Under the pieces are notes generated by a model that saw only the letters and a program-made list of their open reading frames with translations, did not search any database and was not told the origin of the DNA. A program made the position numbers and the translations under genes. From Thiohalocapsa sp. (GTDB taxonomy: Bacteria; Pseudomonadota; Gammaproteobacteria; Chromatiales; Chromatiaceae), in assembly GCA_028277725.1 (NCBI GenBank), contig JANQFX010000075.1, positions 1-54,714 of the forward strand: a stretch of DNA of 54,714 nucleotides, in the 5' to 3' direction. This document shows positions 35,136 through 43,247 of this stretch, piece after piece; the first letter of the stretch is position 1, and each line of letters begins with the position of its first letter.

Positions 35136-36547
35136 TCCGCGGTATCGATTGCGCGCGGACATTGGTGCTTGCTGCCTCGGTGCTGCTCTCGCCCGCGGCA
35201 CCAGCCGAGACGACCCCGTCCGCGCCGGAATCGCTTGAACAGCTGCTCGCCCAGGTCGAGCAGGCGCGCGCGGCGGCACAGGCGGCGGACGCCGAGCGTG
35301 AGGAACGATTCCTGGCGGAGCAGGCGGAGCAGCAGCAACGCCTGGACGAGCTAACAGCCCGGCTGGAGGCCGAGCGCAGTCGGGGCGAGGTGCTGCGCCA
35401 AGCCTTTGATGCCCGAAAGGAACAACTGGGGGAGCTGGACCTAGGTCTGGCGGCGCGCACCGAGCAAATCGGTGAGGTGCTCGACCTGATTCGTCAGAAT
35501 GCCCGTGAAACCGCGGCCTTGCTGGACGAATCCCTGGTCTCGGCGCAATTGCCGGGACGCGCGCAGGCCCTGGAGCGGCTGGCGGACGGCAACCATATTC
35601 CCGCCATCGGCGAGGTCGAGGACCTCTGGCTCGCACAACAGCGCGAGATGACCGAGGCCGCGAAGGTCGTCGGCTGGACGACCGAGGTGATCGGTGTCGA
35701 CGGGACAACCGAAGTGCAGCGCGTGATCCGGGTCGGGCCCTTCAGCGCGATCGACGAAGACGGCCGGTTGCTGACACGCCTGCCGGAGTCGGGCCGGCTC
35801 TACGAGCCGCGTCGTCAGCCCGATCCGCTGCGCTGGGAGCGCTGGCGGGAGCGACTGTCGGCATGGTGGCCCGTCGGAGACCTCTGGGCGTTGGGGCCGA
35901 CCGCCATCGCATTGCCGGTGGACCCCAGCGGCGGGACGCTCGTCACACTGTTGGCCCAGGTTCCGAGGCCGCTGGAGCGCATCGGCCAGGGGCGGCTCAT
36001 CGGCTGGATCATCATCGCCCTCGGCGCAGCGGGCATGATCCTGGCCCTGCTCCGATGGCTCGTGCTCGCCCACCTGGACCGTCGCATGCGCCGCCAGCAG
36101 TGCTCGTCGACACCCGATCCGCGCAATCCGCTCGGCCGGGTGCTGGCGGTGTACCGGGACAACCGCGATGTCGACACCGAGACCCTGGGACTGATGCTCG
36201 ACGAGCGCATCATCAAGGAAACGCCCAAGCTCCAGCGTGGTCTGCCCGCATTGCGGATTCTCGCCATGATCGCGCCTCTGCTCGGCCTGCTCGGGACGGT
36301 GACCGGTCTCATCGCCACCTTCCAGGCCATCACACTGTTCGGCACCGGCGACCCCAAGCTCATGGCCGGGGGTATCTCCCAGGCCCTGGTGACGACCGTC
36401 CTCGGCCTGGTGGTCGCGATTCCGCTCATCCTGATCCACGCGGGCCTGCTGGGACGCAGCCGACGGCTGGTCGAGATCCTGGAGCAACAGGCCACGGCGC
36501 TGGTGGCACGCCAGGCGGAGCGGGACGGGGCCGATGTCGCCGCTTGA
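35132..36547 (+). CDS. ttpC: TtpC-like ExbB/TolQ-family protein with periplasmic coiled coil
   Basis: A 471-residue protein starting at a GTG (MIRGIDCARTLVL) that overlaps the DUF3450 stop (GTGA). A signal peptide and a long coiled coil (about 30-160) precede an extracytoplasmic region. A C-terminal MotA/TolQ/ExbB channel domain contains LRILAMIAPLLGLLGTVTGL and GISQALVTTVLGLVVAIP. TtpC is the extra ExbB-like subunit of Vibrio TonB2 systems. It couples proton flow to TonB with the ExbB and ExbD encoded next. Confidence 0.88.
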   Translation: MIRGIDCARTLVLAASVLLSPAAPAETTPSAPESLEQLLAQVEQARAAAQAADAEREERFLAEQAEQQQRLDELTARLEAERSRGEVLRQAFDARKEQLGELDLGLAARTEQIGEVLDLIRQNARETAALLDESLVSAQLPGRAQALERLADGNHIPAIGEVEDLWLAQQREMTEAAKVVGWTTEVIGVDGTTEVQRVIRVGPFSAIDEDGRLLTRLPESGRLYEPRRQPDPLRWERWRERLSAWWPVGDLWALGPTAIALPVDPSGGTLVTLLAQVPRPLERIGQGRLIGWIIIALGAAGMILALLRWLVLAHLDRRMRRQQCSSTPDPRNPLGRVLAVYRDNRDVDTETLGLMLDERIIKETPKLQRGLPALRILAMIAPLLGLLGTVTGLIATFQAITLFGTGDPKLMAGGISQALVTTVLGLVVAIPLILIHAGLLGRSRRLVEILEQQATALVARQAERDGADVAA

Positions 36548-37223
36548 GACCGGCACGCCCATCTCGGGGGTCGCCGCCGGCACGCAAATGCCCTCGCCTT
36601 CGGGTGACATGGCCGTTGCAGCCGGCACGCTGCAGGACCCGCTGACGATGTTGCGCGATGCCCTAATCGACGCAGTCATCGACCCGACCTACCTGCTGCT
36701 CGATGCCGGGGGACCGGTGCTCTGGGTCATCTTCGTCGTCTCTCTGCTGCTGTGGACATTGATCATCCTGCGCTATGCGGACTTGATGCACCGCCACCCG
36801 AAACGGCTCGAAGCGGCGCGACGCGACTGGGACAGGCGTCCCGAGCACAGCTCTTGGTTCGCCCAGCAGGTGCGCCGTGCCCTCATCTCCCACTTGTCGC
36901 TGGAACTGCACCGATCGCTGCCCCTGATCAAGGCCCTGATCGCGGTGTGTCCGCTGCTCGGCCTGCTCGGGACGGTCACCGGCATGATCCACGTCTTTGA
37001 CGTGATGGCCTACGCCGGCGGCGGCAACGTCAAGGCCATGGCCGACGGCATCTCGCTCGCGACCATCCCGACCATGGCGGGGATGGTGGTAGCCATTTCC
37101 GGGCTGTTCTTCAGCGCCGACCTGAGCCGTCGGACCAACCTGGAGGCCGACCGGGCCGCCGATCAACTGCGCATGGTGCACCGTTGCATGCAGACGCCAC
37201 TCGACCGGACACCGACATCATGA
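36534..37223 (+). CDS. exbB: ExbB proton channel subunit
   Basis: A 229-residue MotA/TolQ/ExbB protein with three transmembrane segments: VLWVIFVVSLLLWTLIIL, ALIAVCPLLGLLGTVTGM and a third near TIPTMAGMVVAISGLFF. The N-terminal ~30 residues are extra compared with short ExbB2 proteins, and a start inside the frame is possible. It overlaps ttpC by 14 bases and exbD by 4. With ExbD it supplies energy to TonB. Confidence 0.9.
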   Translation: MSPLETGTPISGVAAGTQMPSPSGDMAVAAGTLQDPLTMLRDALIDAVIDPTYLLLDAGGPVLWVIFVVSLLLWTLIILRYADLMHRHPKRLEAARRDWDRRPEHSSWFAQQVRRALISHLSLELHRSLPLIKALIAVCPLLGLLGTVTGMIHVFDVMAYAGGGNVKAMADGISLATIPTMAGMVVAISGLFFSADLSRRTNLEADRAADQLRMVHRCMQTPLDRTPTS

Positions 37224-37630
37224 GACGCCGCAGAGTCGAGGCCGCCGAGGAAGATGCCGAGATCAACATGATGCCGATGCTCGACATCGTCTTCATCATG
37301 CTGATCTTCTTCATCGTCACCAGCTCATTCATCAAGGAGAGCGGGGTCGATGTGCAGCGCCCCGCTGCGGCGACGGCCACACGCCAGGAGCAGGGCAGCA
37401 TCCTCATCGCCATCACCAGCAAGGATAGGATCTGGGTCGACCGGCGCGAAGTCGAGCCCGCGGCATTGCGCGTCATCATCGAGCGGTTGCACGCAGAGCA
37501 TCCCGAGGGCTCGGTCGTGATTCAGGCGGACAAGGCGGCCAGTTCCGGGCTGCTGGTGCAGGTCATCGATCAGGCCCGCCGAGCCGGCGTCGACGACATC
37601 GCCATCGCCGCCGAGCTCATCGAACGCTAG
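37220..37630 (+). CDS. exbD: ExbD energy-transducing subunit
   Basis: A 136-residue protein with one N-terminal transmembrane segment carrying the functional aspartate (INMMPMLDIVFIMLIFFIV) and a periplasmic domain (VVIQADKAASSGLLVQVIDQ). The ATG at 37220 overlaps the exbB stop. Length and layout are standard for ExbD of TonB2 systems. Confidence 0.93.
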   Translation: MRRRRVEAAEEDAEINMMPMLDIVFIMLIFFIVTSSFIKESGVDVQRPAAATATRQEQGSILIAITSKDRIWVDRREVEPAALRVIIERLHAEHPEGSVVIQADKAASSGLLVQVIDQARRAGVDDIAIAAELIER

Positions 37631-37633
37631 GCC

Positions 37634-38467
37634 ATGCGACGACTCGGCTCCACCGTCACCGCCCTTTGCATCACCCTGGCCCTGTTTGCCCTGATGCAGG
37701 CGATGATCGGTCGACAGGAGACCCCGATCGAACCCCTGAGTGACGAGACCGAGGTCAGCCTGGTTGCCGCCGTCGACCAAGCCGGCGCGGCCAACGATGA
37801 CGCTGCGGCCGATACCGAGGCGGCATCCCTCCCGCCCCCCCCGGAGCCGGCACCGCCGGTGCCACTGACGCCGCCACCACCCGTGGCGGCACCCACGCCA
37901 CCGCGGCTGACGCCACCGCCGGTGATCGAGCCCGAGCTGGCCCGCATCGAGCCCGGGGCCAAGCCCTATCTGGGGGCCGTCACCAAGCCAAGAGCGAAGC
38001 CCAAACCGAAACCCAAGGCCCGGCCCAAGCCGGCGCAGCCGCCCCAGAGCGCATCACGGTCTGCGACGCAATCACGCGCCGGAGACGTGAGCGCAGGCCG
38101 GGCTGCCAGTCGGTCCAACGCCGGCGACCGGCGATCGAGCGGACGCGCAGAAAGCTCGGGTGCCCGAGCACAGGCCAAGCCCAAGGCTAAGGGCCCCACC
38201 CGGGCCGCGACGCCGATTTCGACGCCGAGGCCACCCTATCCGCCCTCGGCGAGACGGGCACGACGCGAAGGCTGGGTCGACGTCCAGTTCACGATCACGA
38301 CCAAGGGCCGGGTCACGAACCCGCGCGTGGTGGGCTCGAGCCCGAAGGGCGTGTTCGATCAGGCGGCCCGGAGGGCCATTCAGCGCTGGCGCTTTCGCCC
38401 GCGGCTGGTCAACGGCAAACCGGCGTCGCAGAGCGCGCGGCAACGGATCTACTTCCGGCTGCGATGA
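37634..38467 (+). CDS. tonB: TonB energy transducer
   Basis: A 277-residue protein with an N-terminal membrane anchor (about residues 8-24), a long Pro-rich spacer (PPPPEPAPPVP..., then KPKPKPKARPKPAQPP) and a C-terminal TonB domain (PPYPPSARRARREGWVDVQF; AARRAIQRWRFRP). It is longer than the ~205-residue Vibrio TonB2 because of the spacer. It starts 3 bases after exbD. It energises the TonB-dependent receptors of the cell, presumably including the one at 43248. Confidence 0.92.
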   Translation: MRRLGSTVTALCITLALFALMQAMIGRQETPIEPLSDETEVSLVAAVDQAGAANDDAAADTEAASLPPPPEPAPPVPLTPPPPVAAPTPPRLTPPPVIEPELARIEPGAKPYLGAVTKPRAKPKPKPKARPKPAQPPQSASRSATQSRAGDVSAGRAASRSNAGDRRSSGRAESSGARAQAKPKAKGPTRAATPISTPRPPYPPSARRARREGWVDVQFTITTKGRVTNPRVVGSSPKGVFDQAARRAIQRWRFRPRLVNGKPASQSARQRIYFRLR

Positions 38468-39726
38468 ATCCAATGTCCATGCAACGGCTCCTGCCTGCCT
38501 TGGCCTTGCTCATCGCTCTGCCCGTGCTCGGCGGCACACTGAGTCAGGCGCATCACGCGCGCCTGGCGAGGGCACATGAACTCATCGAGCAAGCGCAATG
38601 GGAACAGGCCGAGCAGGCCCTGGATGCACTCTACGCGGACGTCGGCGACCAAGCCTATGCACGTGCGCTCGTCCTGCAGGCCCAAGGCTGGCTCTACCAC
38701 GGCAGCGGCAAGCCCTCGAAGGCGATCCAGTCGCTGCACGAGGGCCTCGCCCTCAATGCCCTACCACGGCAGGCCGCACAGGACGCCCGCTATCTGCTGG
38801 CACAGCTTCTCCTCCGCCGAGACGAGGCCACGGCGGCAGCCGCTGTCATGGATGACTGGCTCGCGGCGGCCAAGACCCCGTCCGCCGAGGGCCTGCATCT
38901 GGCAGGCACCGCCCAGGCGCTATCCGGCAACAACGAATCCGCGACGCAGTATCTGGAGCGGGCGGTTGCGGCCGTCGAGATCCTGCCGGAGGCCTGGGGG
39001 CAGCGCCTGCTGTCGGTACAACTCGCCAGCGGACGAGCCGAGGCAGCGCAGGCGCTGCTGCGGCGCCTCATCGTCATCAACCCGGATCGGGCGGCGTACT
39101 GGCTTCAGCTCGCCGACATCGAGGCGAAGCTCGGCGAACCGCATACGGCGGTCGCCGTCCTCGAACTGGCCCGGCAGCACGGACTCCTGCAAGAGCCGGC
39201 GGCACTGCTCGACCTGGCCCGGCGCTGGATGGAACTCGACGCGCCCGCACGCGCCGCCACCTTGCTGAAGGAGACGTTGGACGACGGTCGACTCAAGCCG
39301 ACGCCGCTCCACCTGGATCTCCTCGCCAGCGCATGGTTGCAGTCGGGCGAAACCCGGCACGCCCGAAGCGCCCTTGCGCAGGCGGTCGAACTGGCCGCGG
39401 ACGGTCCTTCGATGCAGATGCGACGGCCCCCAGACGGAGCAGACGCGCATCGGGCCGACGCGACGCAACGCCGCATACGCCTGGCACAGGTGACGGCGGA
39501 GCTGGAGGACTGGGGCGCCGTACTCGCGGTCCTGGAGCCGCTGCTCACGGACTCCGATTCGGCGCACGGCGGACGAATTCAGCTCTTGTCCGGCATCGCA
39601 CGCTATCACCGCGGGGAGCTCGAGCAGGCGTTACGCCATTTCGAGCGCGCCGCGGGCTTCGAGGAGACCCGCGTCGTCGCGGAGCAGTGGTTGGATGCAC
39701 TCCGGCCGGTCGAGGCCGGCGCATAG
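38464..39726 (+). CDS. TPR-repeat protein of the TonB2-type operon
   Basis: A 420-residue exported protein with signal peptide (LLPALALLIALPVLGGTLS) and several tetratricopeptide-like repeats, e.g. YHGSGKPSKAIQSLHEGLAL and YHRGELEQALRHFERAAGF. The ATG at 38464 overlaps the tonB stop; 38473 is a second ATG. TonB2 operons in Vibrio end with such a TPR gene, needed for function of the system by an unclear route. A hairpin follows 3 bases after the stop. Confidence 0.88.
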   Translation: MNPMSMQRLLPALALLIALPVLGGTLSQAHHARLARAHELIEQAQWEQAEQALDALYADVGDQAYARALVLQAQGWLYHGSGKPSKAIQSLHEGLALNALPRQAAQDARYLLAQLLLRRDEATAAAAVMDDWLAAAKTPSAEGLHLAGTAQALSGNNESATQYLERAVAAVEILPEAWGQRLLSVQLASGRAEAAQALLRRLIVINPDRAAYWLQLADIEAKLGEPHTAVAVLELARQHGLLQEPAALLDLARRWMELDAPARAATLLKETLDDGRLKPTPLHLDLLASAWLQSGETRHARSALAQAVELAADGPSMQMRRPPDGADAHRADATQRRIRLAQVTAELEDWGAVLAVLEPLLTDSDSAHGGRIQLLSGIARYHRGELEQALRHFERAAGFEETRVVAEQWLDALRPVEAGA

Positions 39727-39728
39727 GG

Positions 39729-39750
39729 ATACGCCGATTCATCGGCGTAT
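39729..39750. terminator. Hairpin between convergent TPR and small cysteine protein genes
   Basis: ATACGCCGAT and ATCGGCGTAT are perfect 10-base arms with a TC loop, located between the TPR stop and the convergent gene at 39759. There is no strong T-run. It is likely a bidirectional terminator. Confidence 0.6.
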
Positions 39751-39758
39751 GCCGGGGG

Positions 39759-39989
39759 TCAATGGACCGCTTCCGTGGGGCGCATGACCCGTCGTCGCTT
39801 CGGATCATCGATCGTGCGCTTGCAGCTCGCGGCCTTGCCGAGGCCATCGGCCAACTGCTCGAACTGCTCTCCCGTCAGATGCAGGGTCATCGCACCCAAG
39901 CAGAGACGCACATAGCCGCAATCGGCGCAGTACGTGATCTGGCAGATGCCATTCTCGATCAGAGTCTGGTATTCGCAGGTGCCTGCCAT
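39759..39989 (-). CDS. Small cysteine-containing protein of unknown function
   Basis: A 76-residue protein I do not recognise. It has Cys at positions 5, 16, 21, 24 and 30 in CEYQ...ICQITYCADCGYVRLCLG, including a CxxC, which suggests a metal site or disulphides. A helix-like part follows (LTGEQFEQLADGLGKAA) and a basic tail. It is convergent with the TonB2-type operon and co-directional with the flavodoxin gene upstream, from which a hairpin separates it. Composition looks genuinely coding. Confidence 0.65.
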   Translation of the reverse strand: MAGTCEYQTLIENGICQITYCADCGYVRLCLGAMTLHLTGEQFEQLADGLGKAASCKRTIDDPKRRRVMRPTEAVH

Positions 39990-40010
39990 GATGATTCACT
40001 CAGCAGTTGA

Positions 40011-40032
40011 GGGGACATCGAAGGGTGTCCCC
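40011..40032. terminator. Hairpin downstream of the minus-strand flavodoxin
   Basis: GGGGACA (40011-40017) and TGTCCCC (40026-40032) pair perfectly around an 8-base loop. It lies 100 bases beyond the flavodoxin stop and 22 bases before the small cysteine protein start. There is no T-run, so the call is modest. Confidence 0.4.
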
Positions 40033-40133
40033 CGATGACATCATTCCGGAGGCGAAGCCGGAGCCCACCGCCAAGTCGAGCCAAGCGGGTCCGTTCGGGT
40101 TTCTGCTGGGATGGCCGCTGAGCCGGTCCCTAC

Positions 40134-40685
<552 letters not shown>

Positions 40686-40947
40686 CTATCGTTTGGGAAT
40701 GGAACAACAAAGCATGCCGACCCGTCCGTGCTCCCCGGGGATCTCGAATCGTTCAAGAGCCCGCTGTCCTGCACAATCCCCCGGCGTCTCTGGCGGGGCA
40801 TCCTGTCAGGCAGGGTCGCGAGGACGAATCGGCGGGCTTCTGCTCAGCAGCTTCCGTGCCAGGTGGCCGTCGCTGATGCAGCGAGCACCCAAACAGTTGC
40901 CCATGCGGCCAAAATCGAGACATCCGCTACAGACACCTCTTGTATAG

Positions 40948-40966
40948 AATGCTACAGGTTCGCATT
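40948..40966. promoter_or_regulatory. Candidate Fur box of the minus-strand flavodoxin
   Basis: AATGCTACAGGTTCGCATT matches 14 of 18 informative positions. It lies 272 bases from the flavodoxin ATG at 40676. TTAACA and TATACA flank it on the minus strand with imperfect spacing. Confidence 0.55.
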
Positions 40967-41070
40967 ATTGTTAACTTTGTGATTGTTATGAATGTGACAG
41001 CCCTTGGACCCTCCGCGACAGCCACACCGCAACAGTGTTCATCCCAGTTCCGGAAACAGGGCACGGACGC

Positions 41071-41099
41071 TTGCCGATGAGAATGTTTCGCATTAGCAT
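41071..41099 (+). promoter_or_regulatory. Promoter with Fur box for the plus-strand flavodoxin
   Basis: GATGAGAATGTTTCGCATT (41076-41094) matches 15 of 18 informative positions. TTGCCG (41071-41076), a 17-base spacer and TAGCAT (41094-41099) make a fair sigma-70 promoter, with the box filling the spacer. It lies about 80 bases upstream of the second flavodoxin. Confidence 0.65.
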
Positions 41100-41176
41100 A
41101 ACTGCAAGTCCGCGCACATCCACCGCCGAGGGCTGCCCGCGAGGCCGCTCGTCGTGCTCTACCAGGGGTCCAGACC

Positions 41177-41764
41177 ATGGGTCGCATCGGTATCTTCTTC
41201 GCGTCCGAAACGCGCAACACGGCTGAGGTCGCACGGCTGATCCAGCAGCATTACCTGCCCGCCGGGACGGCGGACGTCCACGATCTGGAAGTCGCCGACG
41301 CGGCTCAGGTCGACGCATACGAGAGCCTCATTTTCGGCACCTCGACCATGGGCTGCGGCAACTTCTCTTCGACGCTGGAGGCGTTCCTGCCCGAGTTGGA
41401 CAAGGTGGACCTCTCCGGCAAGACCGTGGCGCTGTTCGGTCTCGGCGATCAGTACGGCTATCCGGCGGAGTTCTGCGATGCCCTCGGACTGCTGTACGTC
41501 GAGCTCCTGCGGCGCAATGCGTATGTGATCGGCTCCTGGCCGACCGCCGGCTACAGCTACGAGGCGTCTCGGGCCGATCTGGGGGACGGCTCCTTCTGCG
41601 GTCTGGTGCTGGACCAGGACAATCAGCCACAACTAACAGAACATCGCCTCGCGAACTGGATCACCGCGATCCAACCGAGCCTGCTCCCCGGCACGCCACC
41701 GATCGCCTTGCAGCGCGAAGCGTCGGTCCGCCCGATGACGCCCGGCAATCGCCGCGCTGCATGA
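41177..41764 (+). CDS. Flavodoxin-like protein with altered FMN-phosphate loop
   Basis: A 195-residue flavodoxin paralogue of the divergent gene. The fold markers are present (GTSTMGCGNFS; GLGDQYGYPAEFCDALG; GLVLDQDNQPQLTEHRL). The phosphate loop reads ASETRNT, so the Gly of the usual T-G-N-T is Arg. This may weaken or change FMN binding. The C-terminal ~25 residues are extra. Its stop overlaps the next gene start (ATGA), so it is coupled to an epimerase-like gene. Confidence 0.88.
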   Translation: MGRIGIFFASETRNTAEVARLIQQHYLPAGTADVHDLEVADAAQVDAYESLIFGTSTMGCGNFSSTLEAFLPELDKVDLSGKTVALFGLGDQYGYPAEFCDALGLLYVELLRRNAYVIGSWPTAGYSYEASRADLGDGSFCGLVLDQDNQPQLTEHRLANWITAIQPSLLPGTPPIALQREASVRPMTPGNRRAA

Positions 41765-42777
41765 CCTTGGCCATGCGCGACCAGATCCTCCGCGGAGACG
41801 AGTCCGGTACTCGGCCGAAACTGTTCTGCTTCGGCCTCGGCTACACCGGTCTGCGCCTGGCAAGAGCGGCGCAGGACAAGGGCTGGCAAGTCGCGGGCAC
41901 CTGTCGCGACGCGTCCAAGGCCGAGGCATTGCGCAGCGAAGGAATCGTCGCCTTCCGGTTCGACGGACAGCATCCGCTTGAAGAGCCGGCCGCGGCATTG
42001 CACGGAACCACGCACCTACTGTGCTCTGTGCCGCCCGACGCGGAATCCGACCCGGTGCTGCGGCTGCACATCGCCGATATCGCCAATCTGCCGGAACGGC
42101 CGACCTGGCTCGGTTACCTGTCGAGCACCGGCGTCTACGGAGACTGCGACGGAGCCTGGATCGACGAAACCCAGCAGCCCCGGCCCGCGACCGACGACAA
42201 CCGTCGACGCCTGCAAGCGGAACGAAACTGGCTATCGCTCGGAGTGCAACTGTCCCGTCCCGTCGGCGTCTTCCGTCTGCCCGGAATCTACGGTCCGCAG
42301 GGGCGCAATCCCATCGAGTCACTGATCGCCGGCCGCGCCCGGCATATCGTCAAGCCCGGACAAGTCTTCAACCGCATCCATGTCGCCGACCTGGTCTCGA
42401 CCCTGTTGGCGTCCATGGAGAAGGACGCCTCCCCGTCCGGAGCTTCTCCTCGGATCTATAACGTCTGCGACGACGAGCCTGCACCGGCGCACGAGGTTCT
42501 GGTCTATGCCGCCAACCTCATCGGCGCGTCCCTACCGCCCGCCGAGCCCTTTGCGTCCGCGACCCTGAGCGACTTCGCGCGACACTTCTATACAGAGAAC
42601 CGGCGTATTCGGAACGATCGAATCAGGCACGACCTTGGAGTCAGGCTACGATTCCCGACCTACCGGGAAGGCCTGCACGCCATCGCGGACACATCGGGTG
42701 ATTCGGCATCGGCGGAAGCAGCTTCGAGGGAGACAGCGGGGCCGGATCACAGCCGGGGCCGCCAATCGAACGCCTAG
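41761..42777 (+). CDS. NAD-dependent epimerase/SDR-like protein (YeeZ-type)
   Basis: A 338-residue protein with an N-terminal dinucleotide fold (LFCFGLGYTGLRLARAA, a GxGxxG variant). The region YLSSTGVYGDCDGAWIDE is like atypical short-chain dehydrogenases (YeeZ family). A GIYGPQGRNPIE stretch and an ending FPTYREGLHAI complete the resemblance. Substrate unknown. It is coupled to the flavodoxin upstream and so shares its Fur-type promoter, which links it to iron starvation. Confidence 0.8.
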   Translation: MTLAMRDQILRGDESGTRPKLFCFGLGYTGLRLARAAQDKGWQVAGTCRDASKAEALRSEGIVAFRFDGQHPLEEPAAALHGTTHLLCSVPPDAESDPVLRLHIADIANLPERPTWLGYLSSTGVYGDCDGAWIDETQQPRPATDDNRRRLQAERNWLSLGVQLSRPVGVFRLPGIYGPQGRNPIESLIAGRARHIVKPGQVFNRIHVADLVSTLLASMEKDASPSGASPRIYNVCDDEPAPAHEVLVYAANLIGASLPPAEPFASATLSDFARHFYTENRRIRNDRIRHDLGVRLRFPTYREGLHAIADTSGDSASAEAASRETAGPDHSRGRQSNA

Positions 42778-42781
42778 GAAA

Positions 42782-42871
42782 ACGCTGACGTTCTGGCGCT
42801 TCCCTTGTGGGGCAGGGTGCGCCGCCATCTCCAGCGACATGCGTCGCTGAGAACGGAGGAACCCGGAAACC
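42782..42871 (+). repeat. Dispersed ~90-base intergenic repeat, copy B
   Basis: Same orientation and length as 17691-17780, about 60 of 90 positions identical by hand alignment. It begins five bases after the epimerase-like stop. The shared start GCTGA...GCTTCCC is also echoed at 45449-45467 after the receptor gene, but the match ends there. Confidence 0.6.
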
Positions 42872-42932
42872 GCGTGTTCGGGTTCCGTCGGATTTCTGTC
42901 CCGAGTGGCCAATAGACCGGGGGCTCCCCAAC

Positions 42933-43172
42933 ATGAACTCGACACCCAAGGCAGCGGGCACCGACGCCCGAAAGCGCACCCCCCGTACCTTTTCCTGGCT
43001 CAGACCGAGACTGTCCAAGCCCACGGCCATCGTACTCGGCGTCCTGGGATTCGTCGGTGCCCTCCTCTTGAGCATTCCACCGTACGCGAGCGGCGACGAT
43101 TCGGCACGATCGGGGATTGATGGACACCCCGGCCCGCCAACCTCGATAGGCGCGGCGCCTCAGCACGATTGA
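42933..43172 (+). CDS. Possible small single-span membrane protein
   Basis: A 79-residue frame with a basic N-terminus (KRTPRTFSWLRPRLSKP), one hydrophobic segment (AIVLGVLGFVGALLLSIPP, about residues 33-51) and a polar tail. There is no recognisable family and only a weak ribosome-binding site. It lies between the repeat and the receptor promoter. It could be a small accessory of the receptor or a chance frame. Confidence 0.35.
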   Translation: MNSTPKAAGTDARKRTPRTFSWLRPRLSKPTAIVLGVLGFVGALLLSIPPYASGDDSARSGIDGHPGPPTSIGAAPQHD

Positions 43173-43193
43173 CATCCATCATTCGAATATAAT

Positions 43194-43212
43194 AATGCGA
43201 TGCATTACCGTT
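43194..43212. promoter_or_regulatory. Candidate Fur box of the TonB-dependent receptor gene
   Basis: AATGCGATGCATTACCGTT matches 13 of 18 informative positions with a perfect left half. A second half-site (CATTCG) and AT-rich sequence lie just upstream. It stands 36-54 bases before the receptor ATG. Confidence 0.5.
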
Positions 43213-43247
43213 AATGTTTACGTGTTCTGTATTCTGGATGTCGTTCC

